DNA of 64,000 nt, taken from NCBI RefSeq assembly GCF_001426685.1, contig NZ_LMFB01000015.1, forward strand, positions 1 through 64,000, written 5' to 3'. Each line of letters starts with the position of its first letter. The stretch's first letter is position 1. The position numbers were made by a program, and so were the translations under genes. This DNA is from Rhizobium sp. Root483D2. Its GTDB lineage: Bacteria > Pseudomonadota > Alphaproteobacteria > Rhizobiales > Rhizobiaceae. Below are positions 1 to 9,823 of this stretch, in pieces. The notes under the pieces were generated by a model that made no database searches, was not told the DNA's origin, and was given only the letters and a program-made list of their open reading frames with translations.

Positions 1-60
1 CCCAGCCAAATGTGTAAAGCATGTCTCCGAACACCTGTCAGGGATGTCTCCGGGCTTTAC
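1..60. mobile_element. Probable insertion-sequence end (remnant or edge of element outside the window)
   Basis: Two direct copies of ATGTCTCCG lie at 21-29 and 44-52, framed by the inverted pair GTAAAGC (14-20) and GCTTTAC (54-60). Spaced internal repeats of this kind, with TGTCTCCG cores, are typical of the ends of IS21/IS481-type elements. No transposase is in the window, so this may be the edge of an IS that continues to the left or a leftover end. The assignment rests on pattern only. Confidence 0.4.
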
Positions 61-441
61 ATCTGTGGCGGGGATCCAGTGACCCGACGTCCGTCGGGTC
101 AAAAGACTATTTCAGATCAATGACTTGACTGTCTTGAGTCTAGTTAAAATCAATTTCCTTAAGCCAAAGGGGGAAGGAAGAAGGAATTCAGCAACCCGTT
201 CCATTTCCAACATGATCTGCAGGACAATTGGAAATAGCCTTTCGGTAATCTCAACCCCTCCTCTGCCGGGTAAAGCTATTCAACCCGAGCTGTAAGCGCC
301 AAATTCGGCCGAAACGACATCCCACCCTCAAATGTTGTGATGCAGCAATCAAGACGCGGTTTACCTTTCGCGGGTAAGACTGTGGATACGCATATCTCCG
401 CCGGTTGCACCTCTTTCGCCGGCTCGCTTTCAGGTGGCACA
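61..441. other. Intergenic region upstream of the PAS-GGDEF gene
   Basis: About 380 bases without a convincing gene. A perfect 8-bp inverted repeat (81-88 with 93-100, loop GTCC) forms a short hairpin but has no T run on either side. GTG at 337 and ATG at 340 would extend the downstream reading frame. The extra 34-35 residues look unlike PAS sequence, and the ribosome-binding site fits ATG 442 better. I see no other signal. Confidence 0.4.
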
Positions 442-1914
442 ATGCAAGACACATTCGAGTCCAGCGTCTTCAATCTTGCGCCGATTGCCATGTGGATCGA
501 GGACTTCAGCGAGGTCAAAGCGCTGTTCGATATCTGGCGATCGCAGGGGATCACAGATATCCGCACCTTCCTGCGCGAAGACGTTTCGCGTATCGCGCAA
601 TGCTCCACACTGATCCGCGTTATCGATGTCAACCGGAAGACGCTTGAGCTCTTTGAGGCCGATGACGTCGATCATCTTCGCTTCGGTGTGGCGCAGATCT
701 TCCGCGACGACATGCTCGAAACCCATATCAATGAACTGGCCGACCTCTTCGACGGAAAGCTGGCGTTTTCCAGCACCACCGTCAACTACACGCTTTCAGG
801 CCGCCGCCTCGATATCCAGCTTCGTGGCGCCGTCATGCCGGGCCATGAGGGCTCGCTTGCCAAGATATTGCTGACCACCGAGGACATTACCGCGCGCGAA
901 GACGCGCGCCGGGCTGAGATCACGCAGAGGCTCTATGCCGAAGGCATTTTCGAGCATTCGCCGGTCTCGCTGTGGATCGAGGATTTCAGCCGCATCAAGA
1001 CGCTGATCGAGGATATCCGCGCCCGCGGCATCGTTGATTTTCGCACCTTCATGGATGTCCACCCGGAATTCGTCACACAGTGCATGAGCGAAATCCGCGT
1101 CATCGACGTCAACCAGGCCACGCTCGACCTGTTCTGCGCGTCAGACCGCATGACGCTGCTGCAGCGGCTCAGCGACATCTTCCGCGGCGACATGGAAAAG
1201 CCGTTCCGCGAGCAGCTGATCGAACTCTGGAACGGAAACCTGTTCCACCACCGCGAAGTCATCAACTATGCGCTGGATGGGTCGGAGCGGCACATTCTGC
1301 TGCATTTTTCGGTCTTTCCCGGCCGCGAACACGACTGGGCCCGCGTCCAGGTCGCGCTCACCGATATCACCGCGCGCAAGAAGGCCGAGGCCTATCTCGA
1401 ATATCTCGGCAAGCACGATGTGCTCACCAAGCTCTACAACCGCGCCTTCTATGCCGAGGAGATCAACCGGCTGGAACGCAAGTCGCTGCGCCCGATTTCG
1501 GCCATTATCATCGATCTCAACGGACTGAAGGAAGCCAACGATCAGCTCGGCCACGATGCCGGCGATGCCCTGTTGCGCCGGTTCGGCGAAATCCTCAATG
1601 GCGCGGTGTCGCAGCCCAACCATGCAGCCCGCATCGGCGGCGACGAATTCGCCGTCCTCTTGCCGGGCGCTGACAACAAGGCAGCGGCCGCGATCATGGA
1701 TACGATCAACGAGCTCCTGAAGATCAACAACCAGTTCTACTCGAGCGCGCCGCTCACCATGTCCTTCGGCGTCGCCACCAGCGAACAGGGCGAATCCATG
1801 GAATCCCTCGTCCAGCGCGCCGACACGTTGATGTACGAGCACAAGCGGGCCTTTTACGCTGCCAGGGGCACCTTGAGCGCAAGCGGCAGCCGCATCGCAC
1901 GCCGGACCTCATAA
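442..1914 (+). CDS. Tandem-PAS diguanylate cyclase (GGDEF), soluble
   Basis: A 490-residue protein predicted to make c-di-GMP. Two very similar PAS-type repeats come first; each contains a WIEDFS motif and, about 50 residues later, IRVIDVN. This is a tandem duplication of one sensory module. A GGDEF domain follows, with the catalytic GGDEF at about residues 399-403. The inhibitory I-site (RxxD just before the active loop) is absent: the residues there read SQPN. No membrane segment is visible, so sensing is probably cytoplasmic. ATG 442 is preferred because AGGTGG lies just upstream. No EAL domain is present, so it should only synthesise. The ligand is unknown. Confidence 0.88.
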   Translation: MQDTFESSVFNLAPIAMWIEDFSEVKALFDIWRSQGITDIRTFLREDVSRIAQCSTLIRVIDVNRKTLELFEADDVDHLRFGVAQIFRDDMLETHINELADLFDGKLAFSSTTVNYTLSGRRLDIQLRGAVMPGHEGSLAKILLTTEDITAREDARRAEITQRLYAEGIFEHSPVSLWIEDFSRIKTLIEDIRARGIVDFRTFMDVHPEFVTQCMSEIRVIDVNQATLDLFCASDRMTLLQRLSDIFRGDMEKPFREQLIELWNGNLFHHREVINYALDGSERHILLHFSVFPGREHDWARVQVALTDITARKKAEAYLEYLGKHDVLTKLYNRAFYAEEINRLERKSLRPISAIIIDLNGLKEANDQLGHDAGDALLRRFGEILNGAVSQPNHAARIGGDEFAVLLPGADNKAAAAIMDTINELLKINNQFYSSAPLTMSFGVATSEQGESMESLVQRADTLMYEHKRAFYAARGTLSASGSRIARRTS

Positions 1915-2113
1915 GCGCAAAACGCCGGCATCTGGAAAGCAAACGTTAACAAAGACCAAAGCTCCGGGTCTGAGCTTCAAATGCAACTAACAGCATTCCC
2001 CCACTCGCCCGCAGCTGTCGCACGGCTTTGCACGCACGGCATTGATCCGCAAACGAAGCATTCCTAAATCAACGACCTTACCCCCGGAATCCTTCGCTCA
2101 GGACATTCCCGCC

Positions 2114-2914
2114 ATGCCGCTTCATCTCCCGTCTTTCCTGCCTCAAAGCGCCGGCTGGCAGCCCGTCAGCCATGGTGAATCCGGCGATGCCGTTTTTCGC
2201 AGCGGTGATGCAAGCCGTTATGCGAAGGTTGCCGGCCCCGCCCGCCGGAAAGTGCTGGCGCAAGATCGGCGGCGGGTCGAATGGCTGTCAAAGACGGACA
2301 TTGGCGCGCCGCGCGTGATGGACTGGATCGAGAGCGACGACGGCGCAGCCCTTATCCTCTCGGCGGTTCCCGGCATTCCCGCAAGCGCGCTTCCGGCGGC
2401 AGACCTGTTGAAAGCCTGGCCATCGATGGCCGAAACGTTGACAGCCCTGCACAGCCTGCCGGTGGCGTCCTGCCCCTTTTCCCGCCGCCTTGCCGATATG
2501 GTAGTGATCGCGCGCGATGTCGTTAACCGCGATGCCGTCAATCCGGAGTTCCTCTCCCCGCAAGACAAAGGCCGACCGCCTGCAGAACTTCTCGCCGAGA
2601 TCGAGACGGAGGCGCCGCAGCGGCTTGAGCAGGAAAAGGCTGGTCTGGTGATCTGCCACGGCGACGCCTGCATGCCGAATTTCATGGTCGATCCTGAGAC
2701 CCTGCGATGCACCGGCCTCATCGATCTCGGCCGTCTCGGCCTTGCCGATCGCCATGCCGACTTTGCGCTGATGCTGGCCAATGCGCGGGAAAGCTGGGAG
2801 ACCGGGGCGCAGGCCGAAAGCGCCCGGCAGATCCTGTTCGGCATCAACGGCCTGACGGAGGACGACGGCCGCCTCGGCTTCTATCTCCGGCTCGACCCGC
2901 TGACCTGGGGCTGA
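2114..2914 (+). CDS. Aminoglycoside 3'-phosphotransferase-like kinase
   Basis: A 266-residue protein of the APH(3') family, close to the usual length (about 265). It shows the Brenner motif HGDACMPN near residues 182-189, the metal-binding IDLGRLG segment near 203-209 followed by ADRHADFAL, and a C-terminus with the family's LYGI/FYRL-like pattern (LFGINGL ... FYLRL). Known members phosphorylate the 3'-OH of kanamycin/neomycin with ATP. The surrounding sequence has ordinary chromosomal composition and no mobile element, so this looks like a resident gene. Its natural substrate may not be an antibiotic. ATG 2114 was chosen over an upstream ATT/ATG-poor extension because homologous sequence starts there and CAGGA precedes it. 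Confidence 0.85.
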   Translation: MPLHLPSFLPQSAGWQPVSHGESGDAVFRSGDASRYAKVAGPARRKVLAQDRRRVEWLSKTDIGAPRVMDWIESDDGAALILSAVPGIPASALPAADLLKAWPSMAETLTALHSLPVASCPFSRRLADMVVIARDVVNRDAVNPEFLSPQDKGRPPAELLAEIETEAPQRLEQEKAGLVICHGDACMPNFMVDPETLRCTGLIDLGRLGLADRHADFALMLANARESWETGAQAESARQILFGINGLTEDDGRLGFYLRLDPLTWG

Positions 2915-2918
2915 GCCC

Positions 2919-4430
2919 TCATTCCGAAATGATCTTCACCCTGTCGCCGGGCTTCACCGTCGAGGTCACCTGCATGGCATTGATCAGGCGGAAGAGGTCG
3001 AGCTTGCGGTCGGTGCCCATCATCCGGGCCGACAGCGTTGCCAGCGTATCGCCCGGCCGGGCCGTGACCACGCGGATGCGCAGCGGCTTCAAAGCCGCCG
3101 CTTCCTGTGGCGTCATGCGGCGGAAGGAGGTTCGCAGCACATTGGCGGTTGGCTCCAGGCTCGGTGCGCCCTTCGGCACGGCGGTGAGGAAACGGTAGAT
3201 CTGCGTGTCGATGCGGATCACGGTCACGTCGAAATCCCAGCGCTCGGCCGATGCCCGCGCCGTTGCCGCCTCCAGCCCGTTGATCTCCACGGCGCGGATC
3301 GTGTCCGGCTGCAGGCCGGTTACCCAGCCGCTGGCAATATAATCCGTCAGGCTGCGCTTCTGGCCATCGGCCACGCCGTCAAACCGGACCGCCGTCTCAT
3401 CCGGCCCGGTCGCCAGCACCGCTTCCGCCTTGTTGTCGATCTGGAAGCCGGCGGGCACGTCGAAACGGATGCCGAGCTTGCCGTGCAGGAACGTCTGGCC
3501 GCGCACATAGCCTTCCTGCGGGCTATCGCCATAGAGCAGACCGTCGATACCGGCGAGATAATAGTCACGGCCCCGGTCACCCACGGCCCCTTCCGCCCCA
3601 AAGGCGCGGGCATGGCGGCGAGCGAGATCGACGCGCTGCGGCGCGCTCGGATGGCTCGACAGGAAGTCCAGGCTCTGGTCGCTGTCGGGATCGACCGAGG
3701 AGAAACGGCTATAGGCGGCCATCGAATCCAGGAAGCGCGCCGCCGCATAGGGGTCGTAGCCGGCTTCGCCCAGCATGCGCACGCCGATCACGTCAGCCTG
3801 CAATTCCTGATTGCGCGAGAATGCCGCCAGCCGCAGTTTGCCGCGCGCCAAGGCCTGCTTGCCGGCGAGATCGCTCGACAGCACCTCGGACACGACGCGG
3901 CTGGCAATCACCTCCGCCTCTTCGCGCTGCTGGCGCTCGATGCCGTGGTTGGCGGTCACATGCGCCATTTCATGGGAGAGCACGGCAGCCACTTCCGAGG
4001 CATCGTTGGCGAGCGCCAGAAGACCGCGCGTCACGTAGAGATAGCCGCCCGGCAGCGCAAAGGCGTTGATGGCGGGAGAATTGAGGATGGTGATCCGGTA
4101 GGACTGGTTCGGATTTTCCGAAACCGCCGTCAGCGCGCCGGTGATGCGGGCAACCAGGCGCTCGGTCTTTTCATCCTGATATTCGCCGCCATAGCTTGCG
4201 ACGATGCGTGGATGTTCGCGCGCGCCGACCTGCGCACGCGGGTCGTTCTTCTGCACTTCCTCGACGATCTGCGGATTGGAGGATGGCGAAACCTTGGGCT
4301 CGTAGGTCTGCTCGATCACCGACTGGCAGGACGACAGCAGCATGCAACCCAGGAGCGCTGCGGCGGCGCGTGAGGGCACGCCGGCGCCTGCGCGCGTTAC
4401 CCGCCTTTGCGTGCCTGTCGTTGTGCTCAT
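2919..4430 (-). CDS. M48-family zinc metalloprotease, lipoprotein
   Basis: 503 residues. The N-terminus carries a lipoprotein signal with lipobox LLSSC (Cys35), so the mature protein should be lipid-anchored in the periplasm. The zinc motif HEMAH lies at residues 153-157, followed by the second-ligand region ELQAD. This matches BepA/YfgC-type M48 proteases that degrade misassembled outer-membrane proteins. The C-terminal ~50 residues (RPGDTLATLS ... VKPGDRVKII) look like a LysM-like domain, suggesting contact with peptidoglycan. It converges with the upstream kinase gene, with only 4 bases between their ends. The exact substrate is inference. Confidence 0.88.
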   Translation of the reverse strand: MSTTTGTQRRVTRAGAGVPSRAAAALLGCMLLSSCQSVIEQTYEPKVSPSSNPQIVEEVQKNDPRAQVGAREHPRIVASYGGEYQDEKTERLVARITGALTAVSENPNQSYRITILNSPAINAFALPGGYLYVTRGLLALANDASEVAAVLSHEMAHVTANHGIERQQREEAEVIASRVVSEVLSSDLAGKQALARGKLRLAAFSRNQELQADVIGVRMLGEAGYDPYAAARFLDSMAAYSRFSSVDPDSDQSLDFLSSHPSAPQRVDLARRHARAFGAEGAVGDRGRDYYLAGIDGLLYGDSPQEGYVRGQTFLHGKLGIRFDVPAGFQIDNKAEAVLATGPDETAVRFDGVADGQKRSLTDYIASGWVTGLQPDTIRAVEINGLEAATARASAERWDFDVTVIRIDTQIYRFLTAVPKGAPSLEPTANVLRTSFRRMTPQEAAALKPLRIRVVTARPGDTLATLSARMMGTDRKLDLFRLINAMQVTSTVKPGDRVKIISE

Positions 4431-4713
4431 CGCCTCAGCTCATTTCCAGTCTTCAAGCCAGCCGTGCAAACCGTTCAGGCCCTCGCACGCGTGCAAATTC
4501 AGTATTCATTACAGCCGTATAAATAGGTCCGGCGGCCGCTACGGCAATGACCTGCTGTAGCCTTTCGCGCCATATATGCCTAGCTTACCAGCACAGAAAT
4601 AGTTTCCCCGTGATATCCCGGCCACGCCGCCCATAACAGGGTGGCGCGGGACATCGAAATCGCCGTCGCACAGGCTATCGTTCAAATTGTGGCAAGAGCA
4701 TCGCAGGCGATGC

Positions 4714-5436
4714 TCACCGTCCGAGAAAGCGATCGACAGCCGCAAGGCCGGAATGCGCCAGAAACTGCGCCTTGGTCTCGTGCAGAATGATGCGGCCCTT
4801 GTCGAGAAAGAGCACGCTGTCGGCCATCATCCGGACATCGTCGGGATGATGGGTGATGACCAGGATCGTATGGCCTTCCTGCCGGTGCAGATCGAGAAGC
4901 AGATCGATCATCCCGGCGCGCAAGCCGGGATCAAGCGCCGCAAACGGCTCGTCGAGCAGAAGCACCGGCTTGCGGCGCACCAGAGCGCGCGCAAGCGCCA
5001 CGCGCTGGCGTTCGCCCCCCGATAATGTCGGCGGCAAACGCTTGCCGAAACCGTCGAGCCCAACGCGGATGAGCGCGCTGGCGATCTTTGCCTTTTCCTT
5101 GAGGCCAAGCTTCAGCGCCGGATCGATGCCGAGCCCGATATTGGTGGCGACGTCGAGATGGGCAAACAGGTTATGCTCCTGAAAGATCACCGAGACCGGC
5201 CGCTCCGCCGGATCGCGCCCGGCCACATCTTCTCCGAGAATATCAACCCTGCCCGCATCCGGCGTCTCGAACCCGGCGATCACATTGAGCAGCGTCGATT
5301 TGCCGGACCCGGATGCGCCGGTCACGGCAACGATCTCACCCTTGCCGATAGCGCAATCGAACTGCAATTGCGTTGCCCCGAACCGCACCCGCACATCGCT
5401 GAGGCGAACCGCAATAGTCGTGTCAGGCGGCGGCAT
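4714..5436 (-). CDS. thiQ: Thiamine ABC transporter, ATP-binding protein ThiQ
   Basis: A 240-residue ABC ATPase, last gene of thiBPQ. Walker [10 protein letters not shown], signature LSGGERQ, Walker [12 protein letters not shown] and the H-loop (ITHHPDD) are all present. ATG 5436 is preferred over ATG 5454 because AGGAG sits five bases in front of it. From that start it overlaps the end of thiP by 14 bases, which implies translational coupling. It drives import of thiamine or its phosphates through ThiP. Assignment relies on ABC motifs plus the riboswitch-controlled operon context. Confidence 0.92.
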   Translation of the reverse strand: MPPPDTTIAVRLSDVRVRFGATQLQFDCAIGKGEIVAVTGASGSGKSTLLNVIAGFETPDAGRVDILGEDVAGRDPAERPVSVIFQEHNLFAHLDVATNIGLGIDPALKLGLKEKAKIASALIRVGLDGFGKRLPPTLSGGERQRVALARALVRRKPVLLLDEPFAALDPGLRAGMIDLLLDLHRQEGHTILVITHHPDDVRMMADSVLFLDKGRIILHETKAQFLAHSGLAAVDRFLGR

Positions 5437-7063
5437 TTTTTCTCCTGTCAGCATCGGCGCGCGGCGTCCCGGCGATCGTCAGCACCAGGCAGACGAGGCC
5501 GAGAAACAGCGCCAGCCCGGCCGCATCGGTCGAGCGGTATCCGGCCATACGGCTATAGAGCAGCCAGGGCAAGGTCACCATATCCTGCGAGCCAAACAGC
5601 GCCACCGCGCCAAGATCGCCCAGCGACAGGGCGCAGGCAAAGGACAGGGCCATCATCAGCGGCCTGCGCAAGCCCGGCCAGTCGATCAGCCGCAGACGGT
5701 GCCAGCCGCCAAGACCGAGGCTGACGGCAAGCCTGCCGGTGCGCGCCGCATGGGTCGCCATGGCCGGCTCCAGCACGCGGTAGACGAAAGGCAGCGCCAT
5801 CAGCGCATTGATCAGGATAACCAGCAGCGGCGCAAACCGGGCGACATCGCCGAGCGGCCGCAACAGCAGGAACCAGCCGGCCCCCAGAACCACGGGCGGC
5901 ACCAGAAGCACTAGCGACGAACTGGCAGATATACCGGCCGCCAGCCCGCGTTGAACCATAATAGGCCGCCGTGGCGACAGCGCTACCTGCCGCGCCCGGA
6001 TCATCACCGCAGCCGACAGGACGCAGAGCAGGCCGGAGGTGAGCGCGATGACGACGCTGGTAAGCAAGGCCCGCTGCACCATCGGATCGCTGGCAAGCCG
6101 GACAAGGTCGGAGCGCAGACCCGAGGCGACAACGGACCCAAGCGGCAGGACGAGGAACAGGACAGCCAGCGCGACCACCAGTCCGTCGGCCACCCGCCCA
6201 AACCCGCGGCGCCCATCGAACCGGCGCACCCGGCGCCCGCCGCCATGGCCATCGTCAACAGCCGGCGTCATCAGCCGGATTACAACCAGAAGCGTTGCGG
6301 TCACCGAAATCTGCAGCAGCGACAGGCCGATGGCGCGCGGCGGATCGAAATCGAACCGCAGCGCCTGGTAGATCGCCACCTCGATCGTGCTGGCCGCAGG
6401 CCCGCCGCCAAGCGTCAGCACCAGGGTAAAGCTGGTGGCGCAGAGCATGAAGATCAGCCCGGCGATCCCCGGCAACAGTCCCCGGATCGCCGGCCATTCG
6501 ATAAAGCGGAAAATCGACAGCGGCCGCATACCGAGATTGGCCCCGGCAAGCCAATATTCGCCGGGAATACGCTCCAGCCCGCCCAGCATCAGTCGCGCGG
6601 CCAAAGGCATGTTGAAGAAGACATGCGCAACGAGAATGCCCGACAGGCCATAGACGCTGACAGGCTGATCAAGCCCCAAAGCCACCAGCCCCGTGTTCAA
6701 AACGCCCTGCCGCCCCCAGATCCCGATCAACCCGAGCGCCGCCACCAGCGCCGGCAACCCAAGCGGCAGCGCCATCAGCCGGATGATCCAGACGCGGCCG
6801 GGAAAATCCACCTGCCGCGCCAGCGCAAGCGCCACGGGAATGGCAAAGGCAATGGAGAGCATCGTGGACAGCGTCGCCTGCAACAGCGTGAACCGGGCCA
6901 CACGCCAGACATAGGCATCAAACAGCGCCCCATCACGGGCAGACCCCGGCTCGTCGAACGCCAGAAGCGCAGCTCCCGCCAGGCAAACGAACAGCACGAT
7001 GCCCCCAAGGCAGAGCGCCCCGGCGGTCAATGTCCATCGACGTTCAATACGGCCGATCATCAT
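5423..7063 (-). CDS. thiP: Thiamine ABC transporter, permease ThiP
   Basis: A 546-residue inner-membrane protein with a duplicated permease core: two halves of about six transmembrane segments, each with an EAA-type loop. This fused-permease layout and length (about 540) is typical of ThiP and of Fe3+-type SfuB relatives. Position between thiB and thiQ and the upstream TPP riboswitch decide for thiamine. Two adjacent ATG codons (7063, 7060) begin the frame. A palindromic repeat occupies most of the 206 bases separating it from thiB, so the operon mRNA must run through it. Confidence 0.92.
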   Translation of the reverse strand: MMIGRIERRWTLTAGALCLGGIVLFVCLAGAALLAFDEPGSARDGALFDAYVWRVARFTLLQATLSTMLSIAFAIPVALALARQVDFPGRVWIIRLMALPLGLPALVAALGLIGIWGRQGVLNTGLVALGLDQPVSVYGLSGILVAHVFFNMPLAARLMLGGLERIPGEYWLAGANLGMRPLSIFRFIEWPAIRGLLPGIAGLIFMLCATSFTLVLTLGGGPAASTIEVAIYQALRFDFDPPRAIGLSLLQISVTATLLVVIRLMTPAVDDGHGGGRRVRRFDGRRGFGRVADGLVVALAVLFLVLPLGSVVASGLRSDLVRLASDPMVQRALLTSVVIALTSGLLCVLSAAVMIRARQVALSPRRPIMVQRGLAAGISASSSLVLLVPPVVLGAGWFLLLRPLGDVARFAPLLVILINALMALPFVYRVLEPAMATHAARTGRLAVSLGLGGWHRLRLIDWPGLRRPLMMALSFACALSLGDLGAVALFGSQDMVTLPWLLYSRMAGYRSTDAAGLALFLGLVCLVLTIAGTPRADADRRKNAAA

Positions 7064-7104
7064 GGCCTTGTCATGTTTGCGTTAAATTCGGAGCATGCCG
7101 AAAC

Positions 7105-7242
7105 CCACCCCCCTCTGTCACGTCCGTGACATCTCCCCCTCAAGGGGGGGAGATCATTCTTTTCCCTCATGGCGGCAGAGCTGGCGGCCAATCTCCCCCC
7201 TTGCGGGGGAGATGTCGGCGTCGCCGACAGAGGGGGGTGGTG
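7105..7242. repeat. Rhizobial palindromic intergenic repeat, family A (RIME-like), copy 1
   Basis: About 138 bases with near-perfect outer inverted repeats (CACCCCCCTCTGTC at the left, its complement at the right) and an inner pair (ATCTCCCCCTCAAGG... with its complement). It can fold into one long hairpin. The same element recurs at 21403-21531. It resembles the Rhizobium-specific intergenic mosaic elements. Here it lies inside the thiB-thiP operon spacer. Confidence 0.8.
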
Positions 7243-7269
7243 CGGCAACCTCAAGAATCCGTAACCGCC

Positions 7270-8280
7270 TTAATTCCGGCTCATCGCCGCCAGCCATTCA
7301 TCGATCCAGGCCTTGCGATTGGCCGCCACCGCGTCCGAAGACATCAAAAACGTCTTTTCCGGCGTCACCAGCTTGCCGAAAGCCTCCGGCAACGGCTCCT
7401 TGGTGGCGGCAACCGGCATCATCCAGTTGGTCGTCGGGATGATCGACTGGAACTCTGGCCCTGTAACAAAGGAGAGGAACTGTTTGGCGAGCGCCGGATC
7501 CTTGGCAGCCTTGGTGATGCCAGCCACTTCGATCTGGATGTAATGCCCCTCGGAAAACGCGGCCGCCTGATAACGGTCGGTGTTTTCGGCCACCATGTGA
7601 TAGGCCGGCGACGTCGTATAGGACAGGACCATCGGCGCCTCGCCCTTGGTAAACAGGCCGTAGGCTTCCGACCAGCCGGGGGTGACGGTCAGCACGCGAT
7701 TCTTGAGTTTCGCCCAGGCGGCAGGCGCGTCCGCGCCATAGACCGACTTGACCCACAGCAGCAGGCCAAGGCCCGGCGTCGAAGTGCGCGGGTCCTCGAT
7801 GACAATCTTCTGGTCCGGATCGCCCTCAACCAGCTCCTTCAGGCTCTTGGGCGGCTGTTTCATCACCTGCGTGTCGTAGATCACGGCGAAATGGCCGTAG
7901 TCATAGGGCACGAACGTATCGTCGGAAAACCCGCCGGGCACCTTGACGGCGGAGGTATCGATGCCATGCGGCGCAAAGAAGCCGGTCGCCTTGGCCTCGG
8001 AGACCAGATTGGTATCGAGCCCGAGCACGATATCCGCCTTGGAAGAGGCGCCCTCGAGCTTCAGCCGGGTTAGAAGCTCGACGCCATCGGCAACGCTGAC
8101 ATAGGAAAGCTTGCAGCCGCAGGTCTCCTCGAACGCTTCCGCCACCTTGGCGCCGGGGCCCCATTCGCTGGTGAAGCTCTCATAGGTATAGACCGTCAGC
8201 ACCTTGTCTTGCGAAAGCGCCGGAAACGGCGCAGCAAACACAGCCAAAGCCCCGATGAATGAAATGATCGCCTTGCGCAT
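7270..8280 (-). CDS. thiB: Thiamine ABC transporter, periplasmic binding protein ThiB
   Basis: 336 residues beginning with a Sec signal peptide that ends near ALSQ. The mature N-terminus [17 protein letters not shown] is the characteristic start of ThiB. Internally it shows the conserved cluster I solute-binding fold features ([22 protein letters not shown]). It binds thiamine, TMP or TPP in the periplasm and hands it to ThiP. It is first in the operon, about 50 bases downstream of a TPP riboswitch. ATG 8280 was chosen because the upstream extension reads through the riboswitch and has no protein character. Confidence 0.95.
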   Translation of the reverse strand: MRKAIISFIGALAVFAAPFPALSQDKVLTVYTYESFTSEWGPGAKVAEAFEETCGCKLSYVSVADGVELLTRLKLEGASSKADIVLGLDTNLVSEAKATGFFAPHGIDTSAVKVPGGFSDDTFVPYDYGHFAVIYDTQVMKQPPKSLKELVEGDPDQKIVIEDPRTSTPGLGLLLWVKSVYGADAPAAWAKLKNRVLTVTPGWSEAYGLFTKGEAPMVLSYTTSPAYHMVAENTDRYQAAAFSEGHYIQIEVAGITKAAKDPALAKQFLSFVTGPEFQSIIPTTNWMMPVAATKEPLPEAFGKLVTPEKTFLMSSDAVAANRKAWIDEWLAAMSRN

Positions 8281-8329
8281 CCGCGCCTCCTTTAAATCCA
8301 AAAATTGGGAATAGGGCGCTGGAATGTGC

Positions 8330-8440
8330 CGCCTAATCCCTCCGCCGGTACAAACCGGATCAGGTTCTTCGGGTTGGCTTTGAAAAAGCCTCTCAGCCAA
8401 ACGTTCTCATAAAGAACGGCCGGCACCCCGTTAGAGCAGG
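8330..8440 (-). promoter_or_regulatory. TPP riboswitch (THI element)
   Basis: Read on the minus strand, the region contains the conserved GGGGTGC start, CTGAGA, the ACCTGATC segment and the closing GGAGGGA-type box of the THI element, in the right order and spacing. It lies directly in front of thiB. TPP binding should lower expression of thiBPQ, probably through the leader between 8281 and 8330. The ORF-like extension of thiB across this region is an artefact. Confidence 0.95.
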
Positions 8441-8590
8441 AGGAGGTTTAGCCCTGCGTGAAATGCTTGGCAAGGGGGCACAAAAATGCGCTTTGTGATA
8501 TGGCGTGCAGGCGGTGGCACGGCCACGGTCAGGCCCCTCTTACTCATAAACAAATATCCCTGCCCTCAAGGGGGAGGCGGAAAGACGACA

Positions 8591-9121
8591 ATGACCCGGA
8601 ATTCCAACAACTGCCGTCTCATCCTCCTCCGCCACGCCAAATCCGCCTGGCCCGACGGTGTCATCGACGAGGAGCGCCCGCTGTCTGATCGCGGACGCAA
8701 GGCAGCCCCCGTCATCGGCGCCTATATGGCGCGTGAAAAACTGATCCCCGATCTCGCCCTCGTATCACCGGCCCGCCGCGCACGGGAGACTTGGCAGCTT
8801 GTCCATGAGGCTTTGCCGGACGGCGTAGCGGAGCGTCCGGCTGCAGGTCTTTACGAGGTTCCTGCAGACAATATTCTTGCGGTGATCCAGGCTACCGAAC
8901 AAAATATCCGCAACCTGCTGCTTATCGGGCATAATCCGGGCCTGGAGGACCTTGCGTCGTTGCTTATGAAAGATGGCGATGCCGGTGCTGTCGCCAGGAT
9001 ACGCGAAAAATTCCCGACGGCCGGTCTTGCGGTGATCGATTTCGAGATCGGCGGATGGGATGCGGTTGCAGCAGGGACCGGGTATCTCGAGCGGTTCGTG
9101 ACGCCGCGTTTTCTGGGCTGA
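8591..9121 (+). CDS. SixA-type phosphohistidine phosphatase (histidine phosphatase superfamily)
   Basis: 176 residues. The phosphate-binding motif LRHAKSAWP is at residues 11-19, with the catalytic His in RHA; the second His is in LIGHNPGLE. The family removes phosphate from histidine in phosphotransfer proteins; E. coli SixA acts on the nitrogen PTS. It is short and has no signal peptide, as expected for a cytoplasmic SixA. ATG 8591 is chosen because the frame upstream is compositionally non-coding and GGAGG precedes it. It is divergent from the thiamine operon. Confidence 0.87.
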   Translation: MTRNSNNCRLILLRHAKSAWPDGVIDEERPLSDRGRKAAPVIGAYMAREKLIPDLALVSPARRARETWQLVHEALPDGVAERPAAGLYEVPADNILAVIQATEQNIRNLLLIGHNPGLEDLASLLMKDGDAGAVARIREKFPTAGLAVIDFEIGGWDAVAAGTGYLERFVTPRFLG

Positions 9122-9132
9122 CCGCGCTCGCG

Positions 9133-9681
9133 CTACAGGACTTTGACCACCGTGCCCCGCCGCATGAACCGCAAGAGCCGCTTCATGGCCGGCAGGCTGA
9201 CCGCCACGCAGCCTTCTGTCGGCGGATAGCCTGGTTTGGCAAGGTGGAAGAAGATCGCCGAGCCGCCATGGCGTTTGCGGCTGCGCAGGTTCCAGTCCAT
9301 CACCAGGCAGACATCATAGAGCCCGTCATCCCGGCACATCTTTTCGTGGCTTGGCGTGAATGGCACGCTGACGGGACGGTTATAAAGCGCGTGGCGGGGC
9401 TCGTCGCACCAAAGCAAGTCCTTTGGCGTGAAGCGCAGCGGCAGGGCGGTTTGCAGGCGGGTGATCCGGTCGTGGCGGACATAGCCGCCGATCAGGCGCA
9501 TGGGCGCGATCGGGGTGGCGCCGTCGCCTTCGCGCTTGCGCGCCGTCGTGCCGCTGCGGCCGATGGCGGCCTCCTCGGTGCGCCCGGCAAAGGTCACGAG
9601 CGCGCGCGTTGGATTTCCGGGCTTGGTCCTGACGGTGATGGTGCGGGTGGAACTCGCAACCTTTCGGGGTTTCAATCGCAT
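9133..9681 (-). CDS. L,D-transpeptidase (YkuD) family protein
   Basis: 182 residues. The C-terminal half has the YkuD active-site pattern: FFHLAKPGYPPTEGCVAVS with catalytic His and Cys. The usual SHGCxR is replaced by TEGCVAVS, a variant common in alphaproteobacterial members. These enzymes form 3-3 peptidoglycan cross-links or attach proteins to it. No clear signal peptide follows ATG 9681, so either it is exported through a longer N-terminus (frame open to 9861) or it has another role. It is convergent with the SixA gene and divergent from the response regulator. Confidence 0.85.
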   Translation of the reverse strand: MRLKPRKVASSTRTITVRTKPGNPTRALVTFAGRTEEAAIGRSGTTARKREGDGATPIAPMRLIGGYVRHDRITRLQTALPLRFTPKDLLWCDEPRHALYNRPVSVPFTPSHEKMCRDDGLYDVCLVMDWNLRSRKRHGGSAIFFHLAKPGYPPTEGCVAVSLPAMKRLLRFMRRGTVVKVL

Positions 9682-9823
9682 TTTGCTCACAGTTTTTTGC
9701 GTTGTGCGTGATCTGAAACATAACAATAGCACTACACAATATGTAACAACCGGGTGAAAGCTTCCGCTGCTTGTCAAAAGCACCGATTGGGTTAGTTTCA
9801 ACCGGAAGCAAGGAGAAAGACCC

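Noticed and set aside
81-100. Hairpin near the left edge as a terminator
   Set aside because: Stem is good but no T run follows on either strand.
4539-4745. 68-codon minus-strand frame between the M48 protease and thiQ
   Set aside because: Cysteine/glycine-rich product without pattern and overlapping thiQ; no SD.
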